Program-made: the position numbers and the translations under genes
The notes under the pieces: model-generated
Databases searched by the model: none
What the model was told of the DNA's origin: nothing
Seen by the model: the letters and a program-made list of their open reading frames with translations, nothing else
Origin: Ruegeria sp. HKCCD4315
GTDB taxonomy: Bacteria; Pseudomonadota; Alphaproteobacteria; Rhodobacterales; Rhodobacteraceae
DNA length: 64,000 nt
NCBI RefSeq assembly: GCF_013112245.1
Contig: NZ_WVRN01000001.1
Location: 3,579,869-3,643,868 of the forward strand
Direction of reading: 5' to 3'
Shown here: piece by piece, positions 9,253-17,097 of the stretch
Numbering within the stretch: the first letter of the stretch is position 1
Layout: the number at the start of each line of letters is the position of its first letter

Positions 9253-10363
9253 CCCCACCCAAGACCATGTTGGCCTGACCGACACCTTCGCCTCGCGCCG
9301 CTATTTCCGCAAATTCGAGGTGATCACCGTCCACCTTCTGCGCGTGGCCGCGACGATGGAGGCCGAGGGCGCGATCAGCAAGCAAGAGGTGCGGATCATC
9401 TCGCGTTATCTCTCGGGACTGCTCTACACGTTCCGGGCGCTCAGCATGAAATACCTGCTGGTCGGGCGCGATACGGGGCGGTTCTTTGGCAGCCTCGCCA
9501 TGGACAAGCGTGACAGCGGGTTTCCGGTGGCGGCCGAGTTGCTGACCATGGCCAATGACGCGCAGCAGGCGCAGGTGCATCTGGCGAATATGCCCTCAGA
9601 AGATGACCTGAAAACCGACATGGTGCGGACGATTATTGGCGATCGGGAGATCCCCACCAAGCTGCAATTCGCGCTGTCTCAAAGGCTCTATTATGAAGAA
9701 TTACTGAAAGGTCAGTTGTTCTGGGCCCGCAACGATCCCGAATGCCATTGGATCGGGAATGAGGGCGAGCGGCGCAAGTTCATGATCCATTGGGCGGTCT
9801 ATGACAGCCAGATCAACCTGCCGGTCATCTACCTGATGCAGTTGGAAGACAGCGGCAAGACTGCTCTGCCCAAAGACCAACGCCGCTGGCCCGAGGTGCA
9901 GGCCCATCTGATGGCGCAGTCTTTGGGCGGGTTGAAACTGGTGACCATCGCCAAAGGCTTTGATCAGGATTTTGACGACCTGCACCCCAAACACCTGCGC
10001 CGCATTCATGTGGGGCCAATGTATTCCTCGGCCTATACCGAGCAATCCGGGCCTTTGCGGCAGGTGCTGGAGGACGCACAGGCACCCGAAGGTCAAGATT
10101 GGGCGCTGGCCTGGACCACCGAGGAGCTGGAAAGCGAACAGGTGATCGAGGAACGCGCCGGATGGTTTTCCACCGTCGAACGCGAGATCTTTGCGCTGGA
10201 CCCCTTTGGCGGTCAGGGGGCCGAGACAGGGGCCACGCGCACCCAGCGATCGATCATCCTGCCCCAACGCCCGTTTCAGGTTCTGGCCGAGCGCAACCCA
10301 CCGGGGTTTGTCGATGTGAACAAGTTTGTTGTCAGCAAAGCGGGGCAGGTTTTGCGCTATTAG
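9245..10363 (+). CDS. Uncharacterised protein of the AAA+ operon
   Basis: A 372-residue soluble protein of unknown function. The ATG used here overlaps the previous gene by 8 bases; a GTG 27 bases upstream is less likely. The N-terminal ~90 residues are helical (FRKFEVITVHLLRVAATMEAEG, then ISKQEVRIISRYLSGLLYTFRALSMKYLL). The C-terminal part is richer in aromatic and beta-like stretches (HLRRIHVGPMYSSAYTEQ, RSIILPQRPFQVLAERNPP). No catalytic motif stands out. The gene directly precedes the AAA+ ATPase and is probably a structural or adaptor partner. It has no recognisable domain by eye. Confidence 0.7.
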   Translation: MTNPTQDHVGLTDTFASRRYFRKFEVITVHLLRVAATMEAEGAISKQEVRIISRYLSGLLYTFRALSMKYLLVGRDTGRFFGSLAMDKRDSGFPVAAELLTMANDAQQAQVHLANMPSEDDLKTDMVRTIIGDREIPTKLQFALSQRLYYEELLKGQLFWARNDPECHWIGNEGERRKFMIHWAVYDSQINLPVIYLMQLEDSGKTALPKDQRRWPEVQAHLMAQSLGGLKLVTIAKGFDQDFDDLHPKHLRRIHVGPMYSSAYTEQSGPLRQVLEDAQAPEGQDWALAWTTEELESEQVIEERAGWFSTVEREIFALDPFGGQGAETGATRTQRSIILPQRPFQVLAERNPPGFVDVNKFVVSKAGQVLRY

Positions 10364-10365
10364 TT

Positions 10366-10404
10366 TCGCCTTCGGCGAGAGTATTTTTGAAAAGATGAAG
10401 CAAG
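10366..10404 (+). repeat. Dispersed intergenic element, copy A
   Basis: The only gap in the AAA+ operon holds a small hairpin (CGCCTTCGGCG) followed by GTATTTTTGAAAAGATGAAGCA. The same GTATTTTT-N5-AGATGAAGCA string occurs again after the thiolase gene in this window. It looks like a short dispersed repeat or mRNA-processing/attenuation element of this genome. Confidence 0.5.
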
Positions 10405-10417
10405 AGCGGTTCAAGAG

Positions 10418-12349
10418 ATGAGTTTGATGTCAGATCAGATGGAATTACGCGAGGACGACATTCGCAAGCACTATCAAGCAGCGACCGCTTTGCTGAACGG
10501 GTTTGAACACGCGCCGAGGATTGGCAAGGCGGTGGAAGCGGTTGTTGAACGATCTCCGGGGGTTTCTACGGGGCGGCGGTTTCGATCTACCACGCCGGGG
10601 CTGGTCACGCGGCGCGCGGTGCGTTCGGACGGTGTGCATCTGGCTGAACGGATCGAGGCGTCGGACGATGGGGATACGCTGGTGTCTCCGCCTCAGGCTA
10701 CGACACAGCAAGCCATTCGCCGTGCGATTGCCATCGCTTTGGGTGTGGCCGAGGCTTATGCGGACCAGACGCCGTTGGCCGATCTGAAACGGGCCAATCT
10801 GGCCGGGGATTTGCCGGCTGCGCGCAGGACTGAATTCTCGGAACTGCTGACGGCTGAGGCTTTGATCACCTTGCACACGTTCGGCAATGCGCTGGCTTAC
10901 TTGATGTCCTCGCATCTGGGCGAGACCACCGTCGATATTGGCGAGATCGAAGAGGTTTTGACCGACAATGGCCAACTCGCCCTGCATGGTGCGTTGTGGG
11001 AGCTGGATCAGACGCTGGCCAAACACGCCCCCGACGATGGCCACCTGATCGCGGCCACCAGCGCCTATGCCGAGCAATTGATGGAAAAAGTCGCCCTGCG
11101 CGCCCAGTCTGCTGGCCATTTGGGCCCGTTCCAGAGCGCGGCCTGGCATATCGAGGCCGATGACCTGACAATTAGGGGTTTTGAGCCGGCCTCGAAGGCG
11201 AAATCCACCACCCTGACCATGACGTTCAAGAAACCGAACGAGGTGGTGGGCAACCATATCGCCAAGTATCAGGCGATGAAGCTGGCCAAGATGCTGATGG
11301 CCTATGACTTCGACCGCCGCCTGAACCCGTTTGCGGAGCTTGGCGGGTTCATCTTTACCTTCATGGGCGACGGCAAACCGGGCACCGGCAAGACCACGCT
11401 GATCCAGATGATGGCCGGGCTGGTCCACGACTATTGCCAGAACGCGGGCTATCCCTTCCGCTATCAGAACCTGAGCACTGACAATATCGACAGTTATCAG
11501 GGTAAGTCCGGCCAGAACGCCAAGGCGTTTATCAACACGATCGTCGACCCCTCGGTCATCGGCTTCGGCACTATCGACGATATCGACCAGCTGGCGGGCA
11601 AACGCGGCGACAGGCAATCATCAGCCGGGCAGTTGGAAATCACCGCAGTTCTGATGGAGAGCTTTGCGGGGGCCAACACCGTCGTGCGCGGCAATTGCAC
11701 CTTTGGCATGTTCTCGAACTACCCCGAGAATGTGGACGACGCCCTGCGCCAGCGGGCGGGCGCGCGGTTTCTGGTGGACGGGCCGCAGACGCGCGAGGAT
11801 TACATCGACATCCTGCACCTGCTGATGGGCCGCAACCACGACATCCCGCTGGGCGAACACGACGCCTATGCCGCGCAAGAGATCAAAAAGGCCGTCGCCG
11901 CCAGTTTCGAAAGCCACTCGCGCCCGCATGAGGATGCTTTGTTGCAGGTCTATGACCGGGTTTCGGGCGAGATCGGCCAGATGGACACGATCGCTAAGCT
12001 GGGCACCTATCTAAAGGCGATCCAGAAGGCGGATGAGCGGTTCACCGGCCGCGCGATCAAGAACATCACCGACGCGGTCAAGGTTCGCGCGATGGATTTC
12101 GAATTGCCCGACGAGTGGATGGAGACCCCCGACCTGTTCCTGTTCCGCGACTACGACACCAAGAAAGCGATGATCGAAGACCTGCGTCAGCCGATCACGG
12201 TCGAGATGGTGATGCAAGAGATCAACCGCTACGCCGACAGCGAGTTTCGCTATGCCGACAAGAGCGACGAGGTCGCCATCGAAAACGCCGTCCGCGAGAT
12301 GGGCCGGATGGAAGAGGCCAAGCGGCGGTATTTGGAGGGGAAGGGATAA
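10418..12349 (+). CDS. AAA+ ATPase, core of uncharacterised membrane-associated operon
   Basis: A 643-residue ATPase. The first ~300 residues are a non-ATPase, mostly helical region. The ATPase module has Walker A GDGKPGTGKT at 317-326, Walker B IGFGTIDDIDQ with the acidic pair at 387-388, a sensor-1-like Asn in FGMFSNYPENV, and a likely arginine finger in DDALRQRAGAR. These are the marks of a classical AAA+ ring ATPase rather than an ABC or GTPase fold. The last 36 residues are duplicated downstream as a separate small ORF. It overlaps the next gene by one base (TAATG). No protease or helicase domain is attached, so it probably remodels a protein partner at the membrane. The family is unnamed as far as I can tell. 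Confidence 0.82.
   Translation: MSLMSDQMELREDDIRKHYQAATALLNGFEHAPRIGKAVEAVVERSPGVSTGRRFRSTTPGLVTRRAVRSDGVHLAERIEASDDGDTLVSPPQATTQQAIRRAIAIALGVAEAYADQTPLADLKRANLAGDLPAARRTEFSELLTAEALITLHTFGNALAYLMSSHLGETTVDIGEIEEVLTDNGQLALHGALWELDQTLAKHAPDDGHLIAATSAYAEQLMEKVALRAQSAGHLGPFQSAAWHIEADDLTIRGFEPASKAKSTTLTMTFKKPNEVVGNHIAKYQAMKLAKMLMAYDFDRRLNPFAELGGFIFTFMGDGKPGTGKTTLIQMMAGLVHDYCQNAGYPFRYQNLSTDNIDSYQGKSGQNAKAFINTIVDPSVIGFGTIDDIDQLAGKRGDRQSSAGQLEITAVLMESFAGANTVVRGNCTFGMFSNYPENVDDALRQRAGARFLVDGPQTREDYIDILHLLMGRNHDIPLGEHDAYAAQEIKKAVAASFESHSRPHEDALLQVYDRVSGEIGQMDTIAKLGTYLKAIQKADERFTGRAIKNITDAVKVRAMDFELPDEWMETPDLFLFRDYDTKKAMIEDLRQPITVEMVMQEINRYADSEFRYADKSDEVAIENAVREMGRMEEAKRRYLEGKG
12236..12343 (+). repeat. 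Duplicated ATPase-tail repeat, copy 1
   Basis: The 108-base 3' end of the AAA+ gene that reappears at 12672-12779, with 16 mismatches by hand count. Both copies end at the start codon of a different membrane-protein gene. Confidence 0.85.
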
Positions 12350-12639
12350 TGATCGTCTACGCGATTTCTGGTCTGGCACTTGTGCTGGGTCTGATCCTGC
12401 CGCTGCGTTGGGGCGTGGTCGGATTTCTCGGTGCCGTGGCAGTTCTGTTTCTGTGCCTATTCGGCGTAAGTGCAAGCAGCGGGTTCGAGGGTGCCTCATG
12501 GGAAGAATCCCTGATCCTGTTTGAGGGCAGCGTGGCGTCTTACATCGGGTTCAACTTGCAAATCACGGCGCGGGCGTTTGCGTTACCTTTGTTGGTGTTG
12601 GCAGTTGTAGTTGTTTGGCGTTTTAAGAGGTTGGGATGA
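12349..12639 (+). CDS. Small three-helix membrane protein after AAA+ tail copy 1
   Basis: A 96-residue protein beginning in the ATPase stop codon. Hydrophobic segments lie at about residues 3-19, 22-41 and 72-91 (LPLLVLAVVVVWRFK), with a short acidic loop (EGASWEESLILFEGS) between the second and third. No family is recognised. Its position, directly after one copy of the ATPase tail, parallels that of the 171-residue membrane protein after the second copy. Stop TGA overlaps the next ATG. Confidence 0.65.
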   Translation: MIVYAISGLALVLGLILPLRWGVVGFLGAVAVLFLCLFGVSASSGFEGASWEESLILFEGSVASYIGFNLQITARAFALPLLVLAVVVVWRFKRLG

Positions 12640-12782
12640 GACAAGTGGCACGCAAGATGAAAACCCAACTCGACGGTGAGTTCCGCCATGCCAACAAGAG
12701 CGATGTGGTCGCCATCGAAAACGCGGTGCGAGAGATGGGCCGGATGGAAGAGGTCAAGAGGCGGTATCTGGAGGAGCAATGA
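12636..12782 (+). CDS. 48-residue duplicate of the AAA+ ATPase C-terminus
   Basis: Reading from the ATG in ATGAGACAAG gives 48 residues, of which residues 13-48 repeat the last part of the AAA+ ATPase (607-642): for example VAIENAVREMGRMEE is identical. My hand alignment gives 29 of 36 identical residues and 92 of 108 identical bases. Changes are mostly at third positions or conservative, so the frame has probably been kept under selection or the duplication is recent. Both neighbours overlap it by four bases (ATGA). It may be a free-standing docking tail, or merely the coupling segment carried along with the downstream gene. Confidence 0.7.
   Translation: MRQVARKMKTQLDGEFRHANKSDVVAIENAVREMGRMEEVKRRYLEEQ
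12672..12779 (+). repeat. Duplicated ATPase-tail repeat, copy 2
   Basis: Second copy of the 108-base repeat, 436 bases downstream of the first and in the same orientation. It forms most of the 48-residue ORF. Confidence 0.85.
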
Positions 12783-13294
12783 ACGATTTGATTGGCGAAT
12801 TAAACGCTTGGATTGTCACCAATACAGCTGCAGTCGTTACCGTCGGAATTCCACTATTCACAGTGTTCGTCGGGTTCCTCGGTAGTTACATACAATTCCT
12901 GTCAAAGAAAAACGAGATTCGCATAAATGGTAGAATTAAGCTTGCCGATGCTAGAATTGAACAATTCGAACAGCTCAAGTGTTCCATCGAACAGCTTTTG
13001 ATCGAGTTATCGCTTATTGCGCGAAAGCACTATTCTAATTCTGAGAGCATAGAAGTCGACGACCTATATAGTATCACTCAGTTGGCTAATTCCGTAACAC
13101 TGCAAGTTAGAACTAACAAATTTCTTAGGGATGAATTTGTAAATGAATACAAACTTTTTTTTAGCGAGATAAGTGCTTCGATCGATGAAGGCCGCGAAGA
13201 ACTAGGGTCTGCCAATCGCTTTAGAGAGACGTGCTTGAATCTATTAGATCAAGAGTGGTTATCGTTGGAGACTGAACTAAAGGAAAACAAATAG
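12779..13294 (+). CDS. AT-rich membrane/coiled-coil protein after AAA+ tail copy 2
   Basis: A 171-residue protein. One clear membrane segment lies at about residues 15-42 (AAVVTVGIPLFTVFVGFLGS). A long helical, charged region follows (KLADARIEQFEQLKCSIEQL onward). No known family is recognised. The gene is strikingly richer in A and T than every other gene of the operon and uses codons such as ATA, TTA and AGA, which suggests horizontal origin. It starts in the stop codon of the tail duplicate, and its own stop overlaps the GTG of the next gene (TAGTG), so it sits inside the operon without breaking coupling. Confidence 0.7.
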   Translation: MNDLIGELNAWIVTNTAAVVTVGIPLFTVFVGFLGSYIQFLSKKNEIRINGRIKLADARIEQFEQLKCSIEQLLIELSLIARKHYSNSESIEVDDLYSITQLANSVTLQVRTNKFLRDEFVNEYKLFFSEISASIDEGREELGSANRFRETCLNLLDQEWLSLETELKENK

Positions 13295-14631
13295 TGATCC
13301 GCCTCATCGAAAAAGGCCTGATGTTCGGCAATCTCGTCCACATCTCCAGCCCGGCCTTAGTCGAGCGGTATAACCGCGCGCTGCAGCATCTGGCGGGCAA
13401 GGCCACCGCGTTAACGGATTTCCATGTCGATATATCAGGCTATTCGCCAGAGGTGGGGATTGAGCTGGAGGACGAGCTCTACCTCAACCCCAACGGGGTC
13501 AACCGGCAGTTCATCCTGCTGACGACCGAGCAGAAACGCGCGCCTTTGCTGAACGTCAAATTCTCGACCTCGCGCGATATTCTGCGCGAGTTTATTGAGA
13601 TGAACGAGGCGCAGCTGTTCGCCCTGACCGCCACCGATGCGGTGGCCGGAGAACTGGTGAACTCGGTCATCAAACTCAGCACCCCGCGCGATCTGCTGAA
13701 CCTGCGCAAGATCGAGATTGAGGCTGACACAGCTGGCGGTACCCTGCGCAAGGCACAGCAACTGGCGGGGATGGTCGAACGGTTCAAGACCGAAGAGGAT
13801 GCGTGGTTCGACGATGTGCTGATCGCCAAGATGATCGAAACGGCCAAGGAAACCGGCGATGTTACCCGCAATCCGGTGCGTCTGCGCCACACGGATTTTG
13901 AGCAGCGCAATTTCTGGACCGCGCATTTTGGCGGACTGTATCTGTTTCCGGATGTGGATCACCCGGCAGCCGTCTGTATGGGCGAAAAGCCGGATGATCT
14001 GCCGATCAAGTACACCTTCGACCCGTCACAGAGGAACCAGATTGCCAAGTTTCTGGACTACAACGATCTGGTCGAACCGATTGTCAAAGCGCGCGGCGTG
14101 GATGCCGCCGCGATCCTGCAACAAAAGATGGATTTCCTGACCGTCGATGCGGCTGCGGATGCAGATGTCGACCTGACCGGGCTGGATCGCAGCGACATGC
14201 GTCGGCTGGCGCGCAATCACTCGGATCGATTGCCCGAAGCCTATCACGGTCTTGCTCAATTACTTCGCTGGGCCAGCGATGGGGGGCCATGGCCGCGCAT
14301 CACCTCGGACCATCCGGCCTATTTCTATACCTTGCGCGCGGTGGATACGCCGAACCGCGATCTGGTGAACATGCTGCTGTCCGAGCTGGCTCCGCTGGAC
14401 CCGCGCCAGATGTTCATCTGCCATAAAGAGCTGTTCTACCGAACATATTCGGGCTGGCCCGAGCGCAAGAAAGCCTATGTTGCCGACTTCCTTGCGCGTG
14501 AGTATCAGGTGGACAAGCAAGGGGCCCGCGCCGCTTTGTTTGGGCATGAGCCGGATATGAGCGGCAATGACCGGGTCAGCGATGACATAATCGCCCGGGT
14601 CGGGCCCTGGGGTTCGGTGAGGAAAGGCTGA
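13294..14631 (+). CDS. Uncharacterised 445-residue protein (DUF6638-like) of the AAA+ operon
   Basis: A soluble protein of 445 residues with GTG start. It begins MIRLIEKGLMFGNLVHISSP and contains HVDISGYSPEVGIELEDELY near residue 45. It has the feel of a group named DUF6638 in Rhodobacterales, but I cannot confirm this without a search. No membrane segment or catalytic motif is obvious. Conserved-looking aromatic text such as FWTAHFGGLYLFPDVDHP and HPAYFYTLRAVDTPNRDL suggests a globular enzyme or binding fold. It lies two bases from the next gene and is part of the same transcript as the ATPase. Confidence 0.7.
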   Translation: MIRLIEKGLMFGNLVHISSPALVERYNRALQHLAGKATALTDFHVDISGYSPEVGIELEDELYLNPNGVNRQFILLTTEQKRAPLLNVKFSTSRDILREFIEMNEAQLFALTATDAVAGELVNSVIKLSTPRDLLNLRKIEIEADTAGGTLRKAQQLAGMVERFKTEEDAWFDDVLIAKMIETAKETGDVTRNPVRLRHTDFEQRNFWTAHFGGLYLFPDVDHPAAVCMGEKPDDLPIKYTFDPSQRNQIAKFLDYNDLVEPIVKARGVDAAAILQQKMDFLTVDAAADADVDLTGLDRSDMRRLARNHSDRLPEAYHGLAQLLRWASDGGPWPRITSDHPAYFYTLRAVDTPNRDLVNMLLSELAPLDPRQMFICHKELFYRTYSGWPERKKAYVADFLAREYQVDKQGARAALFGHEPDMSGNDRVSDDIIARVGPWGSVRKG

Positions 14632-14632
14632 T

Positions 14633-14899
14633 ATGATCGGATTGTTGCGCCTGTTGCTGATCTTGCTGGTGATTCAGACGATTGCCTATGTTGCGCTGTC
14701 TTTCTATTCGCGCGGCATTCGGCGGCGTAAGCTGGAGGACTGGTGGGACGAAAAAGGCAAAACGGGCAACAAAGAAGCCTTTGTCGAACGCGGATTGCAT
14801 GTGTATGACAATTCGTTCCGGCGTAAACTGATCCTGGGTGTCTATATTGTGCCGTGGGTGGCGATTAGCGCGCTGATCTACATTGTGAATTACATGTGA
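14633..14899 (+). CDS. Small two-helix membrane protein in AAA+ operon
   Basis: An 88-residue protein with hydrophobic helices at about residues 3-24 (LLRLLLILLVIQTIAYVALS) and 66-86 (LILGVYIVPWVAISALIYIV), separated by a basic, polar loop (RGIRRRKLEDWWDEKGKTG). Both ends probably lie on the same side of the inner membrane. No family function is known to me. It directly follows the 445-residue gene and precedes the DUF1523 gene. Confidence 0.65.
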   Translation: MIGLLRLLLILLVIQTIAYVALSFYSRGIRRRKLEDWWDEKGKTGNKEAFVERGLHVYDNSFRRKLILGVYIVPWVAISALIYIVNYM

Positions 14900-14909
14900 G
14901 GAATTAGGC

Positions 14910-15554
14910 ATGGCCTATGTGAAATGGGCGTTCATTATTATCTTCTGGGGCACGATTGCGGTGGTCCTGCAGTACTCGTTGCCGCAGCATGACATTGTGC
15001 GCATCGTCAATACCTATGAAGAACGGCAGGATCTGAACGACTGGACCCGGATTTTCTGGTCCGAGCCGCAGGATCAATCCGCGAGCCTGGCCAATCGGGA
15101 CGTGCAGTTCATTCAGGCTGTGCGCGACAGCGGTAAGCCCATCGTTTATCGAAACGAGGATACCGGCTGGGGCTGGCCCCCCTATTTCAAGTTCGACACA
15201 GCCAACCTGTATACCGAAGCCAATGATGCCAAATCGACCAAAGAGAACCCGAAATGGGTGGTTGTTACTCATTACGGCTGGCGTAACGAGTTTCTTTCGA
15301 TCTTTCCAAACGCCATCTTCATCAACCATGTGGATGGGCCGGATGCGCGGATTATCCCTTGGTTCAATATCATCTTCCTGACGATTTTCGCCGCTGTGGT
15401 CTGGGCGATATGGGTGCGCTGGCGCAGGTTCCGGCAAGCCCGGATCGACCCGATGATCGAAAATGTGGAAGACGGGCTTTATGCGGCGGGTGACGCTATT
15501 GAAGAACGACGCACCAGGTTTCGGCGCTGGCTGGACAGCTGGAAGTCAAAATAG
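14910..15554 (+). CDS. DUF1523 family membrane protein
   Basis: A 214-residue inner-membrane protein, last gene of the AAA+ operon. An N-terminal membrane helix is at residues 4-22 (VKWAFIIIFWGTIAVVLQYS), a periplasmic-looking domain follows (IVRIVNTYEERQD, GKPIVYRNEDTGWGWPPYFKF, WVVVTHYGWRNEFLSIFPNA), then a second helix at about 152-170 (NIIFLTIFAAVVWAIW) and a basic tail. The text matches the alphaproteobacterial DUF1523 family, whose function is not established. The spacing of 10 bases and shared orientation place it in the operon. Confidence 0.78.
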   Translation: MAYVKWAFIIIFWGTIAVVLQYSLPQHDIVRIVNTYEERQDLNDWTRIFWSEPQDQSASLANRDVQFIQAVRDSGKPIVYRNEDTGWGWPPYFKFDTANLYTEANDAKSTKENPKWVVVTHYGWRNEFLSIFPNAIFINHVDGPDARIIPWFNIIFLTIFAAVVWAIWVRWRRFRQARIDPMIENVEDGLYAAGDAIEERRTRFRRWLDSWKSK

Positions 15555-15563
15555 AGCGAAAGA

Positions 15564-15586
15564 GGCGTGCAATCAGCACGCCCTTA
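15564..15586 (+). terminator. Probable terminator of the AAA+ operon
   Basis: A 7-bp stem GGCGTGC / GCACGCC with a 5-base loop, followed by CTTATT. The T-run is short. It lies between convergent genes. Confidence 0.5.
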
Positions 15587-15601
15587 TTGCGTAACGGCCC
15601 G

Positions 15602-16144
15602 TCACCTGACGATGAACTCTGCGTGTAACGCGCCCGCTGCCTTTATGGTTTTCAAAATGTCGATCATGTCCTGAGGCGACACGCCTAGTGCATTCAAACC
15701 TGCAACCACTTCGGACAGGGTTGTGGCCTCGGGGATTTCGGCAAGACCGGTGCCTTCTTCCTCTTCGATGCCAGCGATGGTGCGGGGTACGACCACTGTT
15801 TCACCCCTGGCAAACGGGTTGGGCTGCACGGCAATTGGTGCCTCTTGCACTGTTAACGTCAGATTGCCCTGAGAGACAGCGACGCGCGAAATGCGGACCT
15901 CTTGTCCCATTACAATCGTGCCGGAACGCTGATCGACGACGACACGTGCCTTTGATTCTGGTTCAACCAGTATGTTTTCGATACGCCCGATGGCATGGGC
16001 AGTTGACACCGCCTGTGTTGCAGCGACGTTAAGCTCGACCGTGCCGGAATCCCGCATGATGGCCACGGCCCTGTTGAACTCGGTATTGATTGCAGATTCG
16101 ATCCGCGCGGCAGTGGTAAAATCGGGTTCTCTCAGCGCAAGACG
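15602..16144 (-). pseudogene. flgI: 3' half of flgI (flagellar P-ring protein), truncated
   Basis: The 180 residues from RLALREPDFTTAARIESAIN to AGALHAEFIVR are the C-terminal half of FlgI, the periplasmic P-ring protein of the flagellar basal body, which is normally ~365-370 residues. Recognisable family text includes RVVVDQRSGTIVMGQEVRIS and DMIDILKTIKAAGALHAE. The N-terminal half and signal peptide are missing: upstream the sequence runs, out of frame, into a lytic transglycosylase gene. No other flagellar gene is in the window. The fragment cannot make a P-ring and is best read as a relic. The remaining frame has no stop codons, so the event may be recent. Confidence 0.85.
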
Positions 16145-16541
16145 CATTTGGGTCAGGGTCGAACATTGTTTCGATCGAGCGAAAACCCTTGCCATGCCAG
16201 CGGTAGTTAATCTGGAAACAGCCCACATCAAAGCTGCGCGCGCCTGCCTTGAAAATCTTGAACACATAGGTTTTGGCCTCGCTTTCAGAGGTGAACCAAT
16301 ACCCTTTACCTTCAACATTGATGGTCCACGGCCAGGGCAGGAACTGCCCGTCTACAGTACGACCTGTTTCAACACGTGAAATCGCGCGCAGAACGTCCAG
16401 CGGTACCCCTTCGGACAACGCCGCACGCCGTGCAGCCTGATCACACAGATCCCCGGTGTGCGCATTGGGCATGGCAAAGCCTGCTTGGGCTGCCGCCACA
16501 AGCATGAGCATGAAAAAGAACGGGATCTTTTGAATTGGCAT
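16029..16541 (-). pseudogene. Lytic transglycosylase (SLT) gene, 3' end lost by fusion to flgI remnant
   Basis: The first ~133 residues are a signal peptide (ending near AGFA) and the start of an SLT domain: catalytic Glu58 in RAISRVETGR, WPWTINVEGKG, and DVGCFQINYRWHG with FRSIETMFDP. After MFDPDPNA (about base 16143) the sequence switches to flgI coding DNA in another frame, giving 37 unrelated residues before a stop. Such transglycosylases sit in roseobacter flagellar clusters and open the peptidoglycan for the rod. The C-terminal helices of the SLT fold are missing, so activity is doubtful. Together with the flgI fragment this marks a deletion within a former flagellar locus. Confidence 0.82.
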
Positions 16542-16614
16542 TCTGCCGGTCCGGGATTCTGATCTGTCCCGGCCAAGCTAGCCAATGATCGGTTTACAGA
16601 GAGTAATCGGGGCT

Positions 16615-17043
16615 TCAATTTCGATCAATCCTGCGCCCGAAGACAACGCTGGTATTGGTGCGCAGGACGCCGGGGATCTTGGCCAGGTCGTCGACCAGAA
16701 TGTCCAGATCTTCCAACCGGGGTGCCTCAGCCGAAAGCATCAGATCAAATTCACCATTGATGGACAGGCACAATTTAACCTCAGGATAAGCTTCAAGCCG
16801 CTTGACGATACGGGTCGTCTCTTTCTGTTGCACCTCAAGCATAACGATGACCTGCACTTTGGGAGTGTCTTCCGTTGACCCAAGGCGCACGGAATACCCC
16901 GTGATCACGCCGCGTTGCTCCATCCGGTTGATCCGTTCATGAACCGTCGTACGGGCCACACCCAGCGTAGCCGCAATCTGCGTGGTCGAGGCCCGGGCAT
17001 TGGCTTGCAGGGCGGCGATAATGCGGCGGTCTAGCTGGTCCAT
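16615..17043 (-). CDS. Lrp/AsnC family transcriptional regulator
   Basis: A 142-residue regulator. The N-terminal winged helix-turn-helix is at residues 1-60 (MDQLDRRIIAALQANARAST, then LGVARTTVHERINRMEQRGVI). The C-terminal ligand-binding RAM domain follows from about residue 65 (VQVIVMLEVQQKETTRIVKRL to FGRRIDRN). Proteins of this type sense amino acids and control transport or metabolism. No catabolic gene is adjacent, so the effector cannot be inferred. The gene is isolated between the flagellar remnant and the MFS/CsoR pair. Confidence 0.9.
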   Translation of the reverse strand: MDQLDRRIIAALQANARASTTQIAATLGVARTTVHERINRMEQRGVITGYSVRLGSTEDTPKVQVIVMLEVQQKETTRIVKRLEAYPEVKLCLSINGEFDLMLSAEAPRLEDLDILVDDLAKIPGVLRTNTSVVFGRRIDRN

Positions 17044-17097
17044 TGGGGCTCCGGCTGATGGGTGCGGTTTCGGTGTAGGGCAGATCGGGGCAGCTGC

